From the IMG/VR virus record IMGVR_UViG_3300025687_007376, positions 1 through 23,638 of that record: DNA of 23,638 bases, one strand, 5' to 3'. Both the position numbers and the translations under genes were made by a program. Source of the stretch: a virus. Shown here piece by piece: positions 14,250 through 21,338 of the stretch. Under the pieces are notes generated by a model, which saw nothing but the letters and a program-made list of their open reading frames with translations, was not told the origin of the DNA and did no database searches. Numbering within the stretch: position 1 is the first letter of the stretch; each line of letters starts with the position of its first letter.

Positions 14250-15791
14250 TCACCTCAAAGCATTTTGAAACAGTTCTGCACTCCTAGGGTTATCTGTTAC
14301 GTCTACAGTGTGCACGTAGTCACTGAATTCTTTTAGAATACTAGCCTTTCTGCCGATACAGAAGCTGTTCCACTGAATCCCATTGGCTTCTTTAAAAGCT
14401 TTGAGGCGACGGATAAACGGGTCAGAGACCTCGGCGTTGCCGTCGGTAATCATCAGAACATCTGCTTTTTCCAGCATGTTCACTTTGTTCAGCGCGTGGT
14501 CGATAACGGCGTAGAAGGATGTGCCCCCTCTTGTCGTCCACGTCATGACGAAATTAAGTAACTTCTCGTTGTCTGAGCGATTGCTTTCCAGGTAGATGCT
14601 TTTTTGTACGATGTTGTCAAAGAGATGTATGTGAGTCTCTCGCTTTTGCTTGAGGCATTCCTCGGCCACAACGTAGGTAATTGCTTTAGACCAGAGCTCT
14701 GACTCACCCGACATCGAACCGCTGATGTCGATATACATAACCACTGGGCCTTTGTCGAGCTCTTTGATTTTTGCCTCGTAGTCCTTGGTTAGAAGCGTCT
14801 TTTGGCTGTACTTAAGGGCAAACAAGGCCTTGCCTTGCGTGGTAGCGGCTAGTGCTATCTCTGTAGGGAACGCCTGCGTCACGGCATCGGAGAACTTGGC
14901 ACCGACGATATCGCTGTAGCTACTCTGTGCTTTCCGAGCTCTTTTCCGATCTGCCCAAGCTTGCCGGAGTGCTCCCAGTTTGCGCGTGAGTTCCTTGAGA
15001 GCCGGGTTTGCCTGAAGCTTCTTGGCGAGTCTTCGCTTCTGCTCGAGGTCGTTGAGTGCTAGACCGTTACCGGTTTCAGTTCCCGCGAGCTGGCTCATGG
15101 CTTCCGAAGTTTCGTCGGAAGCTCGTTGGGCCTTGTCCATTGCTTCACTGACCTGAGGCTTGATGGACTCACTGGCCTGGCGCATTAGCTGCTCAATTTT
15201 TGCTCCAAGCTCTTTTCCTTCCTGGCGAAGTTTTGCTGCTTCCTCGTTGTTACCTGCCTTCTTAGCCTCGAGAAACTTCTCCCGAAGTTCTTGTAGGTCA
15301 CCCGCCGCGTTCGCTAGAAGCTCACCGTCAAGAGAACCCTCAGTTATCTGAGTTTCGATGACTTTGCTCAGCTCGTTGATGATGTTTACGGCGTTGTTAC
15401 CAGCGTTGAACTGATCGCCCACGGAAGTAGCGATTAGCCGTGGCCACGCTGGGGCTTCAGTGATCTGAATAAACAGGTTTACCCAGAAAGCTGATTCAGG
15501 CTTGTAGTTGGCTGGGAACGAAGGGTTTAAACCGTTCTGTTTTGCACGAAAGTAGTCTTCGATTTCGTCCAGATTGATGATTGTTGTTACCTGACCTCCG
15601 TTGTACAAGAAGTCGTACAACTCTTTCCCGAATCGGGATAGTTGATTGATGTTGTAGCGGTCCTCTATGTATTTGACGATTGGTCTAGCGTCGCGAACAA
15701 AGTCTTCCCAAAGAAAGTCTGTCAGCGCGGACACCGCAAGAACCAAGGGTTCGTTATTAACGAGGCGAAGAAACTCTCGATTTACATTCAT
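14250..15791 (-). CDS. VWA-domain protein, ViaA/CoxE-like partner of the AAA+ ATPase
   Basis: The 513-aa product has an all-helical N-terminal region (about 1-340) with a heptad- and Gln/Glu/Lys-rich coiled-coil section (about 160-245). It ends in a von Willebrand A domain (about 345-513) with MIDAS residues DISGSMS (Asp about 354), a Thr-containing loop TTRGGTSF and LMITDGNAEV. This layout matches ViaA and the CoxE/CobT-type partners of MoxR ATPases, which bind clients and stimulate the ATPase. The ATG overlaps the ATPase stop (ATGA, 15791-15788), so the two are co-translated. The target in the phage cycle is unknown. Confidence 0.88.
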   Translation of the reverse strand: MNVNREFLRLVNNEPLVLAVSALTDFLWEDFVRDARPIVKYIEDRYNINQLSRFGKELYDFLYNGGQVTTIINLDEIEDYFRAKQNGLNPSFPANYKPESAFWVNLFIQITEAPAWPRLIATSVGDQFNAGNNAVNIINELSKVIETQITEGSLDGELLANAAGDLQELREKFLEAKKAGNNEEAAKLRQEGKELGAKIEQLMRQASESIKPQVSEAMDKAQRASDETSEAMSQLAGTETGNGLALNDLEQKRRLAKKLQANPALKELTRKLGALRQAWADRKRARKAQSSYSDIVGAKFSDAVTQAFPTEIALAATTQGKALFALKYSQKTLLTKDYEAKIKELDKGPVVMYIDISGSMSGESELWSKAITYVVAEECLKQKRETHIHLFDNIVQKSIYLESNRSDNEKLLNFVMTWTTRGGTSFYAVIDHALNKVNMLEKADVLMITDGNAEVSDPFIRRLKAFKEANGIQWNSFCIGRKASILKEFSDYVHTVDVTDNPRSAELFQNALR

Positions 15792-16972
15792 GTTGAAATA
15801 CCCGAGATCGAGGTGATTACTGATTGTGAGGAGGACTCGATTGCTTGTATGAGCTTTGTAGCTGATTGTCTAGCACTCGCAGAGATTCTGTATTGCCCTG
15901 ATTCCAAGATGTTGTCCAGCTTGGTGTTAAGTGTCTCTAAATCTTTGTGCATCTTCCGGAGCTTGCTGACAATCTTGCTCAGGTCATCGATGTTCTTCGA
16001 ATCCTGAGCATGGAGAGCGTGGTATTCAGTGAGGATACCGTTGTGAGCTCTCTTGATGCTTTCGAATAACCTTTCAGCAGTAGGAACCGCTTGTTCTAAG
16101 ACTTCCTTGATAGCCGAGATGTCATCGTGCGTCTGGTAGACAATGTGTACGAGCGACCTGTGGAGATGCTCCGGGTGCAGCTCGTCATCTCCTTGAACAA
16201 CAGCCCAACCTCTGAGGAACTTAAGTATCTGCACCCTCCTCCGATCGCTGATGGTTATCCCCCGCGTGGCTAGAAGGTCGACAACTTGAGTGAATGAATC
16301 GAGAAACTCATCGCTTACTCCTACATCCTCTACTTCTAGTTGAAGAGTTTGAAGATCCTCGAATGTGAGTTCTGAGACAATTTCTGGTCTCTTGTTCAGG
16401 TTGAGCGCCCACGCATCTAAGCACCGTCTGGATGTTGGCTTCTTCAAGAGTTCGACCGTCGGCCTAAACAGAAAGCGATCGCAGAAAGCCTGAAGCGATT
16501 CTTCTTGAGGAAAACTGTTCGTAGCCGCGACAATCGACTGGACAGGAGTCTCTAGAACGTAACGCCCGTTGTTGAAAGTTCTCTCGTTGAGGATTGTCAG
16601 TAGAGAGTTGAGTACGGCAGAGCTGCCTCTGAAAAGCTCGTCAAGGAAAGCAATGTTGGAGCTTGGAAGGTAACCCTCAACGTCTCTAACGTATTCGTCT
16701 TTCAAGAGACGCGAGACCGCGACAGGCCCAAACAACTCCGATGGGTCTGTGGTGGGGGAGAGAAGGTAACCGAAGAACTTCGAACCCTTAAAACCATTTG
16801 AGACTGCGCGGACGAGTTCAGACTTACCTGTTCCAGGTAGCCCGAACAGGAAGCTGTTCTGTTTGGTGATTAAAGAGGCCAAGAGACCGTCAATCACATC
16901 CTCACGCTCGAGGAAACTTGTGTTCAAGCTGGAGCGAAACTTTTGGAGATTGGAGAAAAGGGCGTCGTTCAT
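15788..16972 (-). CDS. MoxR-family AAA+ ATPase, RavA-like
   Basis: The 394-aa ATPase carries Walker A GLPGTGKS (44-51), a RavA-like stretch TTDPSELFGPVAVSRL (74-89), Walker B FLDE (109-112) followed by AVLNSLLTILNERTFNNG, sensor 1 AATN (149-152) and a C-terminal lid. Residue order matches RavA very closely, including the DP-E-FGP loop. MoxR proteins with a VWA partner act as chaperone-like remodelling hexamers, for example in metal-cofactor or complex maturation. The C-terminal third is helical and longer than the core. The start is ATG three bases after the helical protein gene. CobS-like ATPases are close alternatives. Confidence 0.9.
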   Translation of the reverse strand: MNDALFSNLQKFRSSLNTSFLEREDVIDGLLASLITKQNSFLFGLPGTGKSELVRAVSNGFKGSKFFGYLLSPTTDPSELFGPVAVSRLLKDEYVRDVEGYLPSSNIAFLDELFRGSSAVLNSLLTILNERTFNNGRYVLETPVQSIVAATNSFPQEESLQAFCDRFLFRPTVELLKKPTSRRCLDAWALNLNKRPEIVSELTFEDLQTLQLEVEDVGVSDEFLDSFTQVVDLLATRGITISDRRRVQILKFLRGWAVVQGDDELHPEHLHRSLVHIVYQTHDDISAIKEVLEQAVPTAERLFESIKRAHNGILTEYHALHAQDSKNIDDLSKIVSKLRKMHKDLETLNTKLDNILESGQYRISASARQSATKLIQAIESSSQSVITSISGIST

Positions 16973-16975
16973 TGT

Positions 16976-18193
16976 TTAAAAGTCGAGTTCGGAGGTTGTC
17001 TCGGCGGTGATTTGTTTGACCTCGTCTAATAGGTCATCTAGGTTTGTTGTCTGTGCTGTAACAAGCTCAACTCTCTGGTTAAAGAGAGATTGAAGATGTT
17101 TCGCTCGCTGTTGATAGACATCCTGCTCTACGAGCAACTCGTGGTGGAGTGAATCAAGCTGCTCGATACTCTCTGCGGTGTTGATTTTTGTGAGAAGGTC
17201 TCGATAGGTGCTCGATAGTGCGAGTGACTTTTTAAGAGCATCGAGCCCATCGCTGGAATCACGGGCAGCCACAATTGAGTTCAATTCCTTTCTGATCTCA
17301 CTTTTGAGATCTGCGTAGTCCTGGAAAGCTTGGAGCTTTACCTTTTCGGACCCAGCTTGAAGTCGAACTCCCACGGCCAGTAAGTCCTCGGAGAGTTTAG
17401 AAAGCTTTGTGAATCCTGGGCAATGACGCGTAATCAAGCTCAAGCTTTCTGCGGTGATCTGCCAAGAACCTCTTCGTTTTGAGCCACCGGTTTGTCGCTC
17501 GCCGACCTTCGACGAGATACGAACGTCTAGATCATCAAGAAGCTCAGCTGCTTTTGCAAGTGCTCGATCTGCAGCTCCGTCTCTAGCTGCTTCAAGTACT
17601 TCGTTGGTGTTGATCGCTGCTGCTTCCTCGATCGCTGAGGCCAGAGAGTGTTGGTCTCTGCTTTCAGAAACAGAAAGACTTACAGGATTCGGCCCTACTA
17701 CAAATACTTTGATCGGGTTCTCAAACTCTTGCTTGGTAGGGAAGATCGACAAGTACGCTTCTTTAGCGAGCTTGAACCCTTCGGAGTCGTTACGAAACAG
17801 GGGTTCGAGGAACCCTTCGACGGTAACGCTCCAGCGTGTGTACTCCTCGAGCCAAAGCTCATTCAGTTGAGCGTTATACCTCGCGGCGTCAGACCTGATC
17901 TTTTGGATGCGTTCCATCGCATCCTCGAAGTGGTCACCATGTAGGAAGTGAACGTCTCCGTTGTGGATGGTGCACTCGTCGTAGAGCTTACGTTGCTCTA
18001 TCCTCAGAAGATTGAGAAACTCCTTGAGCTTCCCAGAGAGCGTGGGTCGTACAGAGACGGACTGCTGTTTCTCAAGAATGTCGACAACTGTATCGGGTAG
18101 ATGCAGATCGGCAAACTTAATCTGTGTGCTTTGTCGAACTGAAGCGCTCACTGAGCAGTGAAGAAGGAAGATGCTGTCAGTCATGTCAGTCAC
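16976..18193 (-). CDS. Large helical protein of the AAA+/VWA module, possibly DUF3150-like
   Basis: The 405-aa product has an N-terminal part (about 1-170) with short strands and an amphipathic helix set (FLNLLRIEQRKLYDECTIHN, later LAKEAYLSIFPTK), then long coiled-coil regions (about 190-230 and 290-390). It ends in SELDF. It resembles the large helical proteins often found next to CobS/MoxR and VWA genes in phages and plasmids (the DUF3150 type), but this is recalled, not aligned. The start is GTG at 18193 overlapping the stop of the coiled-coil gene (GTGA); ATG at 18184 is an alternative. Its place directly before the ATPase points to a scaffold or client adaptor. Confidence 0.7.
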   Translation of the reverse strand: MTDMTDSIFLLHCSVSASVRQSTQIKFADLHLPDTVVDILEKQQSVSVRPTLSGKLKEFLNLLRIEQRKLYDECTIHNGDVHFLHGDHFEDAMERIQKIRSDAARYNAQLNELWLEEYTRWSVTVEGFLEPLFRNDSEGFKLAKEAYLSIFPTKQEFENPIKVFVVGPNPVSLSVSESRDQHSLASAIEEAAAINTNEVLEAARDGAADRALAKAAELLDDLDVRISSKVGERQTGGSKRRGSWQITAESLSLITRHCPGFTKLSKLSEDLLAVGVRLQAGSEKVKLQAFQDYADLKSEIRKELNSIVAARDSSDGLDALKKSLALSSTYRDLLTKINTAESIEQLDSLHHELLVEQDVYQQRAKHLQSLFNQRVELVTAQTTNLDDLLDEVKQITAETTSELDF

Positions 18194-18615
18194 TTGAGGC
18201 GGCGGAAGACGGCGGTGATCTTGTCTGTGACGAGGTCTACAGCTCCGGTGATCTCGAGTTGTTTGATCAAGCTATCTCGCTCGATCTTGGCGATCTTTAA
18301 CTTTCGTTCTAAGTCAGCAATCTTCTCGTTGAGTTTGTCGAGCTTCGCGTGTGGTGACGGCGAGCGATCGATCCGGACGACGATATTGGTCCGAAACTCG
18401 GGGAACTTGAAGAGTGACTCCTCACCTCTGAAAACCGAGAGGTCGATCCCCTTGCTCTCAGCTTTGTAGAGCATCGACGTGAGGTTTGCTCGAGAGGCTT
18501 CATACTCCTTTCCGAAACCTTCGTTCAGTTCGGCGAGTGCGTTGTCGCATGCGTCGTATCTCTCGGCACTGATGAGACCCTGAGTGATCAAGTCTTGCGT
18601 GGTGATCTTTTGCAT
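18190..18615 (-). CDS. Small coiled-coil protein, first gene of the AAA+/VWA operon
   Basis: The 141-aa product starts MQKITTQDLI. An ATG at 18681 would add 22 residues but lies over the -10 of the promoter, so I reject it. Residues about 92-125 form a clear coiled coil (KLDKLNEKIADLERKLKIAK). The middle holds SLFKFPEFRTNIVVRIDRSP, maybe a short beta hairpin. The stop overlaps the GTG of the next gene. It probably acts with the helical protein and the ATPase. I recognise no family. Confidence 0.65.
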   Translation of the reverse strand: MQKITTQDLITQGLISAERYDACDNALAELNEGFGKEYEASRANLTSMLYKAESKGIDLSVFRGEESLFKFPEFRTNIVVRIDRSPSPHAKLDKLNEKIADLERKLKIAKIERDSLIKQLEITGAVDLVTDKITAVFRRLK

Positions 18616-18623
18616 TTGATTTG

Positions 18624-18673
18624 ATGCAGAGGATTTGCACCACGTTGAGGGCCTGTGCCGCCCATGCAGAGGA
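18624..18673. repeat. Pair of 10-bp direct repeats at the operon promoter
   Basis: ATGCAGAGGA occurs at 18624-18633 and again at 18664-18673, exactly 40 bases apart, which is close to four turns of B-DNA. The second copy touches the -10 element and the first lies in the leader just before the first gene. This spacing fits a pair of operator half-sites for one regulator on one face of the helix. Confidence 0.45.
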
Positions 18674-18701
18674 ATGTACATCGCTCAGCTCACCCTGTCA
18701 A
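18673..18701 (-). promoter_or_regulatory. Strong sigma70-type promoter of the AAA+/VWA operon
   Basis: On the - strand a perfect TTGACA (18701-18696) is followed after 17 bases by TACATT (18678-18673, 4 of 6 to TATAAT). Expected initiation is at about 18666, leaving a leader of about 50 bases before the ATG at 18615. This is the best promoter-like site I found in the window. Confidence 0.75.
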
Positions 18702-18730
18702 CCGTTTTCTCTGGATTTATCTCTTGCTAG

Positions 18731-18842
18731 TTGTTGCTATATCAAACGCAACTTTTCTTAATTAGAAAACTTTTTCCGATAAAGACACTAGCAACAAAAC
18801 TAAGCATGGTTTGCACTTTTTAAATATGTCGTGCACCTTTTA
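18731..18842. promoter_or_regulatory. A/T-rich repeat region upstream of the operon promoter
   Basis: The non-coding stretch 18702-18872 is A/T-rich. Inverted 9-mers TTGTTGCTA (18731-18739) and TAGCAACAA (18789-18797) flank a 49-base A/T-rich segment, and TGCACTTTTTA (18812-18822) recurs as TGCACCTTTTA (18832-18842), 20 bases apart. These could be regulator sites or iteron-like origin elements; the sequence cannot decide. Confidence 0.35.
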
Positions 18843-18872
18843 CTGTACGTTTGCTGTTGCTCCTTCAAAGAG

Positions 18873-19403
18873 TTAGAGGAGTCCCTTACAACGCGAGACC
18901 TTCTTATCACCGTTGTAGCGCCCCGTATGCCTGTAGCTCACGAGAGGGGCATCAGTCATCTCAGTGAAGATGATCTGCCCGCAGCGCATGCCCGGCCAGA
19001 GCGGTAACGGTGAGAATTGCTTCGCGTTCTTGAATTCGAGGGTAAGGACAGAGTCGTTGAAACCAGGGTCGATGTAGCCTGCGAGGAGATGCTCTAAACC
19101 GGCGCGGGCCAGCGAAGACTTCAGTGCAAACTGCGCCGCGATGTTATCCGGGATGTTGAATGTCTCCGCCGTTTCGGCCAGAACGAACTCGTTCGGCGCT
19201 AACAAGAAAGGGCGATCCTTCGTGCAATCGGAGATGTCCTTAGGTAGCAACCCAACGTCCTCCACCTCGATGTAGAGGTTAGAACCGAGTGTTACGTCCA
19301 GGCTTGCCGGATTAAGGAGCGTGGGCTCGAACGGAGTAATCATCCCTCCTTCGCAGAGAGCCTTAATCCTCCAATCAGGGAGCACCACAGGGTTTAGAGA
19401 CAA
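18873..19403 (-). CDS. dcd: dCTP deaminase
   Basis: The 176-aa enzyme deaminates dCTP to dUTP, feeding thymidylate synthesis in the infected cell. The dUTPase-like fold is clear: SLDVTLG (34-40), FVLAETAETFNIP (73-85), KSSLARAGL (95-103), GYIDPGFNDSVLTLEFKN (109-126, catalytic Glu123 in LEF) and GMRCGQIIF (138-146). The C-terminal tail HTGRYNGDKK closes the active site in this family. Whether it also has dUTPase activity, as in bifunctional relatives, cannot be told. The start is TTG at 19403, and the length is usual. It follows the MarR-type gene by 11 bases, in the same direction. Confidence 0.93.
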   Translation of the reverse strand: MSLNPVVLPDWRIKALCEGGMITPFEPTLLNPASLDVTLGSNLYIEVEDVGLLPKDISDCTKDRPFLLAPNEFVLAETAETFNIPDNIAAQFALKSSLARAGLEHLLAGYIDPGFNDSVLTLEFKNAKQFSPLPLWPGMRCGQIIFTEMTDAPLVSYRHTGRYNGDKKVSRCKGLL

Positions 19404-19414
19404 CTGAACAGAGG

Positions 19415-19732
19415 CTAACCCAATCTGCTATGGATCTCGTCGAACAGTTGCCTACCTTTGTCGGTGAGCTTCACGAAATTAATTCGCTGATCTTTCGCCC
19501 AAGGCTCCCGACTAATCAAGCCCATACCCGGTTCTCCTTTCTGCGTGGTGTCGCTCAGGATGCCACAGTTCCTACTGACAGTCGACTTTGGGATGTTTAG
19601 GCGTAGCGGGATGTCTGCCTGCAGCAGTCCTTCGGAAGACTCTCCGATTGCCAAGAAGATTTGAAGTGTTGTACAGGAAACTTCGCGAGGATTGTACCTA
19701 GCAAAGGGCTCTATGACTCGAGACAGGAGCAT
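19415..19732 (-). CDS. MarR-type winged-helix transcription regulator
   Basis: The 105-aa product has the MarR layout: a first helix with LQIFLAIGE, a helix-turn-helix LLQADIPLRLNIPKSTVSRN (37-56), then a helix and wing with GLISREPWAKDQRINFVKLT, and the final helix DKGRQLFDEI. The TVSR and KLTDKGR signatures are typical. It would bind DNA as a dimer and may control the adjacent dcd and early genes. ATG start, overlapping the preceding small gene by 22 bases. The closest candidates for its binding sites are the repeats near 18624-18842, which is inference. Confidence 0.82.
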   Translation of the reverse strand: MLLSRVIEPFARYNPREVSCTTLQIFLAIGESSEGLLQADIPLRLNIPKSTVSRNCGILSDTTQKGEPGMGLISREPWAKDQRINFVKLTDKGRQLFDEIHSRLG

Positions 19733-19947
19733 GGTTTGATCGATAATAATTTGCTATCAAGTTCATGAAACTGAGCTAGTGATCTTTCGATCTCTGCCCG
19801 CATGGAGTCAGATGTCGTGAGCAAGCTCAATTGGTGCCTCGTGGCTAACGCATTCAGTGCCCGTCGAAGTGTCAGCAGCTCGTCCTTCGTGAACTGAATT
19901 GACTGCTCCATCGCGAGAGTGCTCGGCGTTGTGATGACCGTAGACAT
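19711..19947 (-). CDS. Small helical protein, unknown function
   Basis: The 78-aa product is a helical, heptad-like protein (FTKDELLTLRRALNALATRH, then MRAEIERSLAQFHELDSKLL) without recognised motif. It begins at ATG 19947 and overlaps the MarR-type gene. A second ORF in another frame (20005-19808) overlaps it; this one has the more protein-like composition over its full length. Confidence 0.5.
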   Translation of the reverse strand: MSTVITTPSTLAMEQSIQFTKDELLTLRRALNALATRHQLSLLTTSDSMRAEIERSLAQFHELDSKLLSIKPCSCLES

Positions 19948-20005
19948 TTTGACAGAAAGTTAAAGAAGTCAGAGATACAAACAGGGCTGCGAGGATCGTT
20001 TTCAC
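19808..20005 (-). CDS. Possible short exported peptide
   Basis: The 65-aa ORF opens with MKTILAALFVSLTSLTFCQ, a good signal-peptide-like segment: one Lys, then about 16 hydrophobic residues, but no proper lipobox. The rest is His-, Glu- and Asp-rich. Its GTG overlaps the stop of the preceding gene (GTGA, 20005-20002), which favours translation. It overlaps the 78-aa ORF in another frame, so only one of the two may be real over the shared part. Confidence 0.35.
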   Translation of the reverse strand: MKTILAALFVSLTSLTFCQNVYGHHNAEHSRDGAVNSVHEGRAADTSTGTECVSHEAPIELAHDI

Positions 20006-20187
20006 TTGTTGAGGTCTTCGAGGATTGGTAGCAGACGGTTAGCTAGTTCGACAGCGGCTTTCGACTTAGAGCCCTTCACCACTGCCAGCAGAGTCTGCGG
20101 AGAGATGTTCATAAACGTAGCAGTCTTCTGTGAGATCTGTGAGTTAATCGTCACCGTGACTGGGCTGGTCATGGGAGGGCTCGCCAT
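20002..20187 (-). CDS. Small protein with possible helix-turn-helix, unknown function
   Basis: I use ATG at 20187, because the longest frame begins with TTG at 20274 and its N-terminus is fully inside the neighbouring gene. ATG at 20172 is also possible. The product of about 61 residues has NSQISQKTATFMNISPQTLL and a basic helix KGSKSKAAVELANRLLPILE, which could be a small HTH or helical hairpin. No family is recognised. The stop overlaps the GTG of the exported-peptide ORF. Confidence 0.45.
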   Translation of the reverse strand: MASPPMTSPVTVTINSQISQKTATFMNISPQTLLAVVKGSKSKAAVELANRLLPILEDLNK

Positions 20188-20401
20188 CTTCGTAACCGAG
20201 AACAACGTAGTCGTTTGTGGCGTCAACAAACGCCAGTAGTTGTAGAACTTCTTCAGCTCTGCTCTCGGGGACAATGATTGTTCCCCTCTTGCTATTGATT
20301 GCCTTGAAGTTCAGACCAAGATCAAGGAGCTTCTGCTTTAACTTGGCTCGGCGCACACGAGCCGGGTAAGGGTATTCGACCCTCAACCGTCTGTATGACA
20401 T
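20144..20401 (-). CDS. Small basic protein, unknown function
   Basis: The 85-aa product has a basic N-terminus (YPARVRRAKLKQKLLDLGLN), a beta strand RGTIIVPESRAEEVLQLLAF and an acidic, His-containing C-terminus (EDGEPSHDQPSHGDD). The alternation of basic helix and strands suits a small nucleic-acid-binding fold. It has an ATG start and overlaps the next small gene by about 40 bases. The stop region encodes the unusual PSHDQPSHGD tail. No family is recognised. Confidence 0.6.
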   Translation of the reverse strand: MSYRRLRVEYPYPARVRRAKLKQKLLDLGLNFKAINSKRGTIIVPESRAEEVLQLLAFVDATNDYVVLGYEDGEPSHDQPSHGDD

Positions 20402-20453
20402 ACCAAGAGAAACAAAGGCTGATGATACAAAAGATCACAGGGAAATGTCTCAT
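20322..20453 (-). CDS. 43-residue membrane-peptide ORF in the gap before the 85-aa gene
   Basis: ATG at 20453 opens a frame reading MRHFPVIFCIISLCFSWYVI, one strong hydrophobic segment of about 17 residues, followed by 23 polar residues to TGA at 20324-20322. It starts 12 bases after the preceding gene and overlaps the 85-aa gene in another frame. Small membrane peptides of this type occur in phages (lysis, superinfection exclusion), but chance is possible. Confidence 0.3.
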   Translation of the reverse strand: MRHFPVIFCIISLCFSWYVIQTVEGRIPLPGSCAPSQVKAEAP

Positions 20454-20465
20454 GGTTGTTGTCAA

Positions 20466-20771
20466 TTAGATGCTGTTGTTTGGGGCGCCCCGCGAAGCGG
20501 GTTGGTTCAGAAGTTTGCTGAGCGCGTCCGGACACACGAGTAGACGAACCTGCCAGTGCAGGATTGCCTTCCCGTTCTCGATCACTTCGATCAAGCCCAG
20601 ATCGCTGAGTCTCTTAAGCGCGTTGCTGTAGCCGTGGTTCCGGTTGGAGATCCCTCTCCCCACGGTGAAATAGGAACCAGCCGAAGCCTTCTCCTGTGTG
20701 ATCGCTCTACGCAGGATGTTCCGGTGATTGCAGTTCAGGCGTGGGAGCATAATTTGCTCGGATGCAGCCAT
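20466..20771 (-). CDS. Winged-helix DNA-binding protein
   Basis: I use ATG at 20771, preceded by GAGGTGG eight bases away; a GTG four codons upstream lies over that site. The 101-aa product has NHRNILRRAITQEK as first helix, a turn, SNRNHGYSNALKRLSDLGLI as recognition helix and VIENGKAILHWQVRL as wing, which matches small winged-helix regulators. It overlaps the end of the zinc-ribbon gene by about 65 bases. It may act as an early regulator. Confidence 0.65.
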   Translation of the reverse strand: MAASEQIMLPRLNCNHRNILRRAITQEKASAGSYFTVGRGISNRNHGYSNALKRLSDLGLIEVIENGKAILHWQVRLLVCPDALSKLLNQPASRGAPNNSI

Positions 20772-21288
20772 CGGGGAGTCCACCTCGTTTGAGAATTTCC
20801 AGGTCTTCCGGCAGCATTATGCCAAGACCAGGGTCAACCATGCGCCTGCAGACGCTTAGATCTTCGGGGATCATGTTGTGTCTCAGTGAGAGGCACTCGC
20901 GCAGGTCATCCCAGACCCACAGAGGTAGATCCTCCGCTGAGTCATAATCGTCGCTGCCTATGGGTCGGTAGTGCCATGCGGTTCGTGTTCCGCTGCTGTC
21001 TACTTCTACAAGTTCGTAGCCATAGTCATAGAGAATGTGCTCATTGAACTTATCGATAAAGCTCCAGAAGCTGCGATCGAAGATCAGAGCAATCACTGGT
21101 CGATCTTTCTCAGGCAGCGTGGGTTTCTCGAGCAGATACTCGCATTTATCTGCCCAGTTGCCACAATCAGTGCATTCAAGAGCTGACCAAGCGAAGTGAA
21201 AGACTCGATGCTGAGAGCCACAGTGCGGGCAGTAGATAAACTTTCCCGCTGTCTTTGAAGCTCTAGTCCTGTTAGTTACTTTGAGCAT
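20707..21288 (-). CDS. Zinc-ribbon protein, unknown function
   Basis: The 193-aa product begins with a zinc ribbon: CPHC (Cys20, Cys23) and CTDC (Cys39, Cys42), 16 residues apart, as in small TFIIB- or DnaJ-type ribbons. The body is acidic with many Trp and Tyr (PLWVWDDLRECLSLRH), and it ends in a Pro-rich tail. The start is ATG, with no clear ribosome site. It is divergent from a + strand ORF at 21339. Conserved phage zinc-ribbon proteins bind nucleic acid or RNA polymerase, but this one has no named family I recognise. Confidence 0.65.
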   Translation of the reverse strand: MLKVTNRTRASKTAGKFIYCPHCGSQHRVFHFAWSALECTDCGNWADKCEYLLEKPTLPEKDRPVIALIFDRSFWSFIDKFNEHILYDYGYELVEVDSSGTRTAWHYRPIGSDDYDSAEDLPLWVWDDLRECLSLRHNMIPEDLSVCRRMVDPGLGIMLPEDLEILKRGGLPDGCIRANYAPTPELQSPEHPA

Positions 21289-21338
21289 GACGAACGAAGT
21301 GATTGGGTAAGTTAAACTGGTACAAAGGGCGATAGGCA

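Noticed and set aside
17454-17870. 138-aa + strand ORF over the helical protein gene
   Set aside because: Very Ser/Arg/Ala-rich, the typical shadow of a Glu/Leu-rich coiled coil on the other strand.
18616-18681. N-terminal extension of the coiled-coil gene from ATG at 18681
   Set aside because: That ATG overlaps the -10 element of the strong promoter, so the mRNA would start downstream of it.
19949-19954. TTGACA on the + strand
   Set aside because: No matching -10 and no + strand gene follows.
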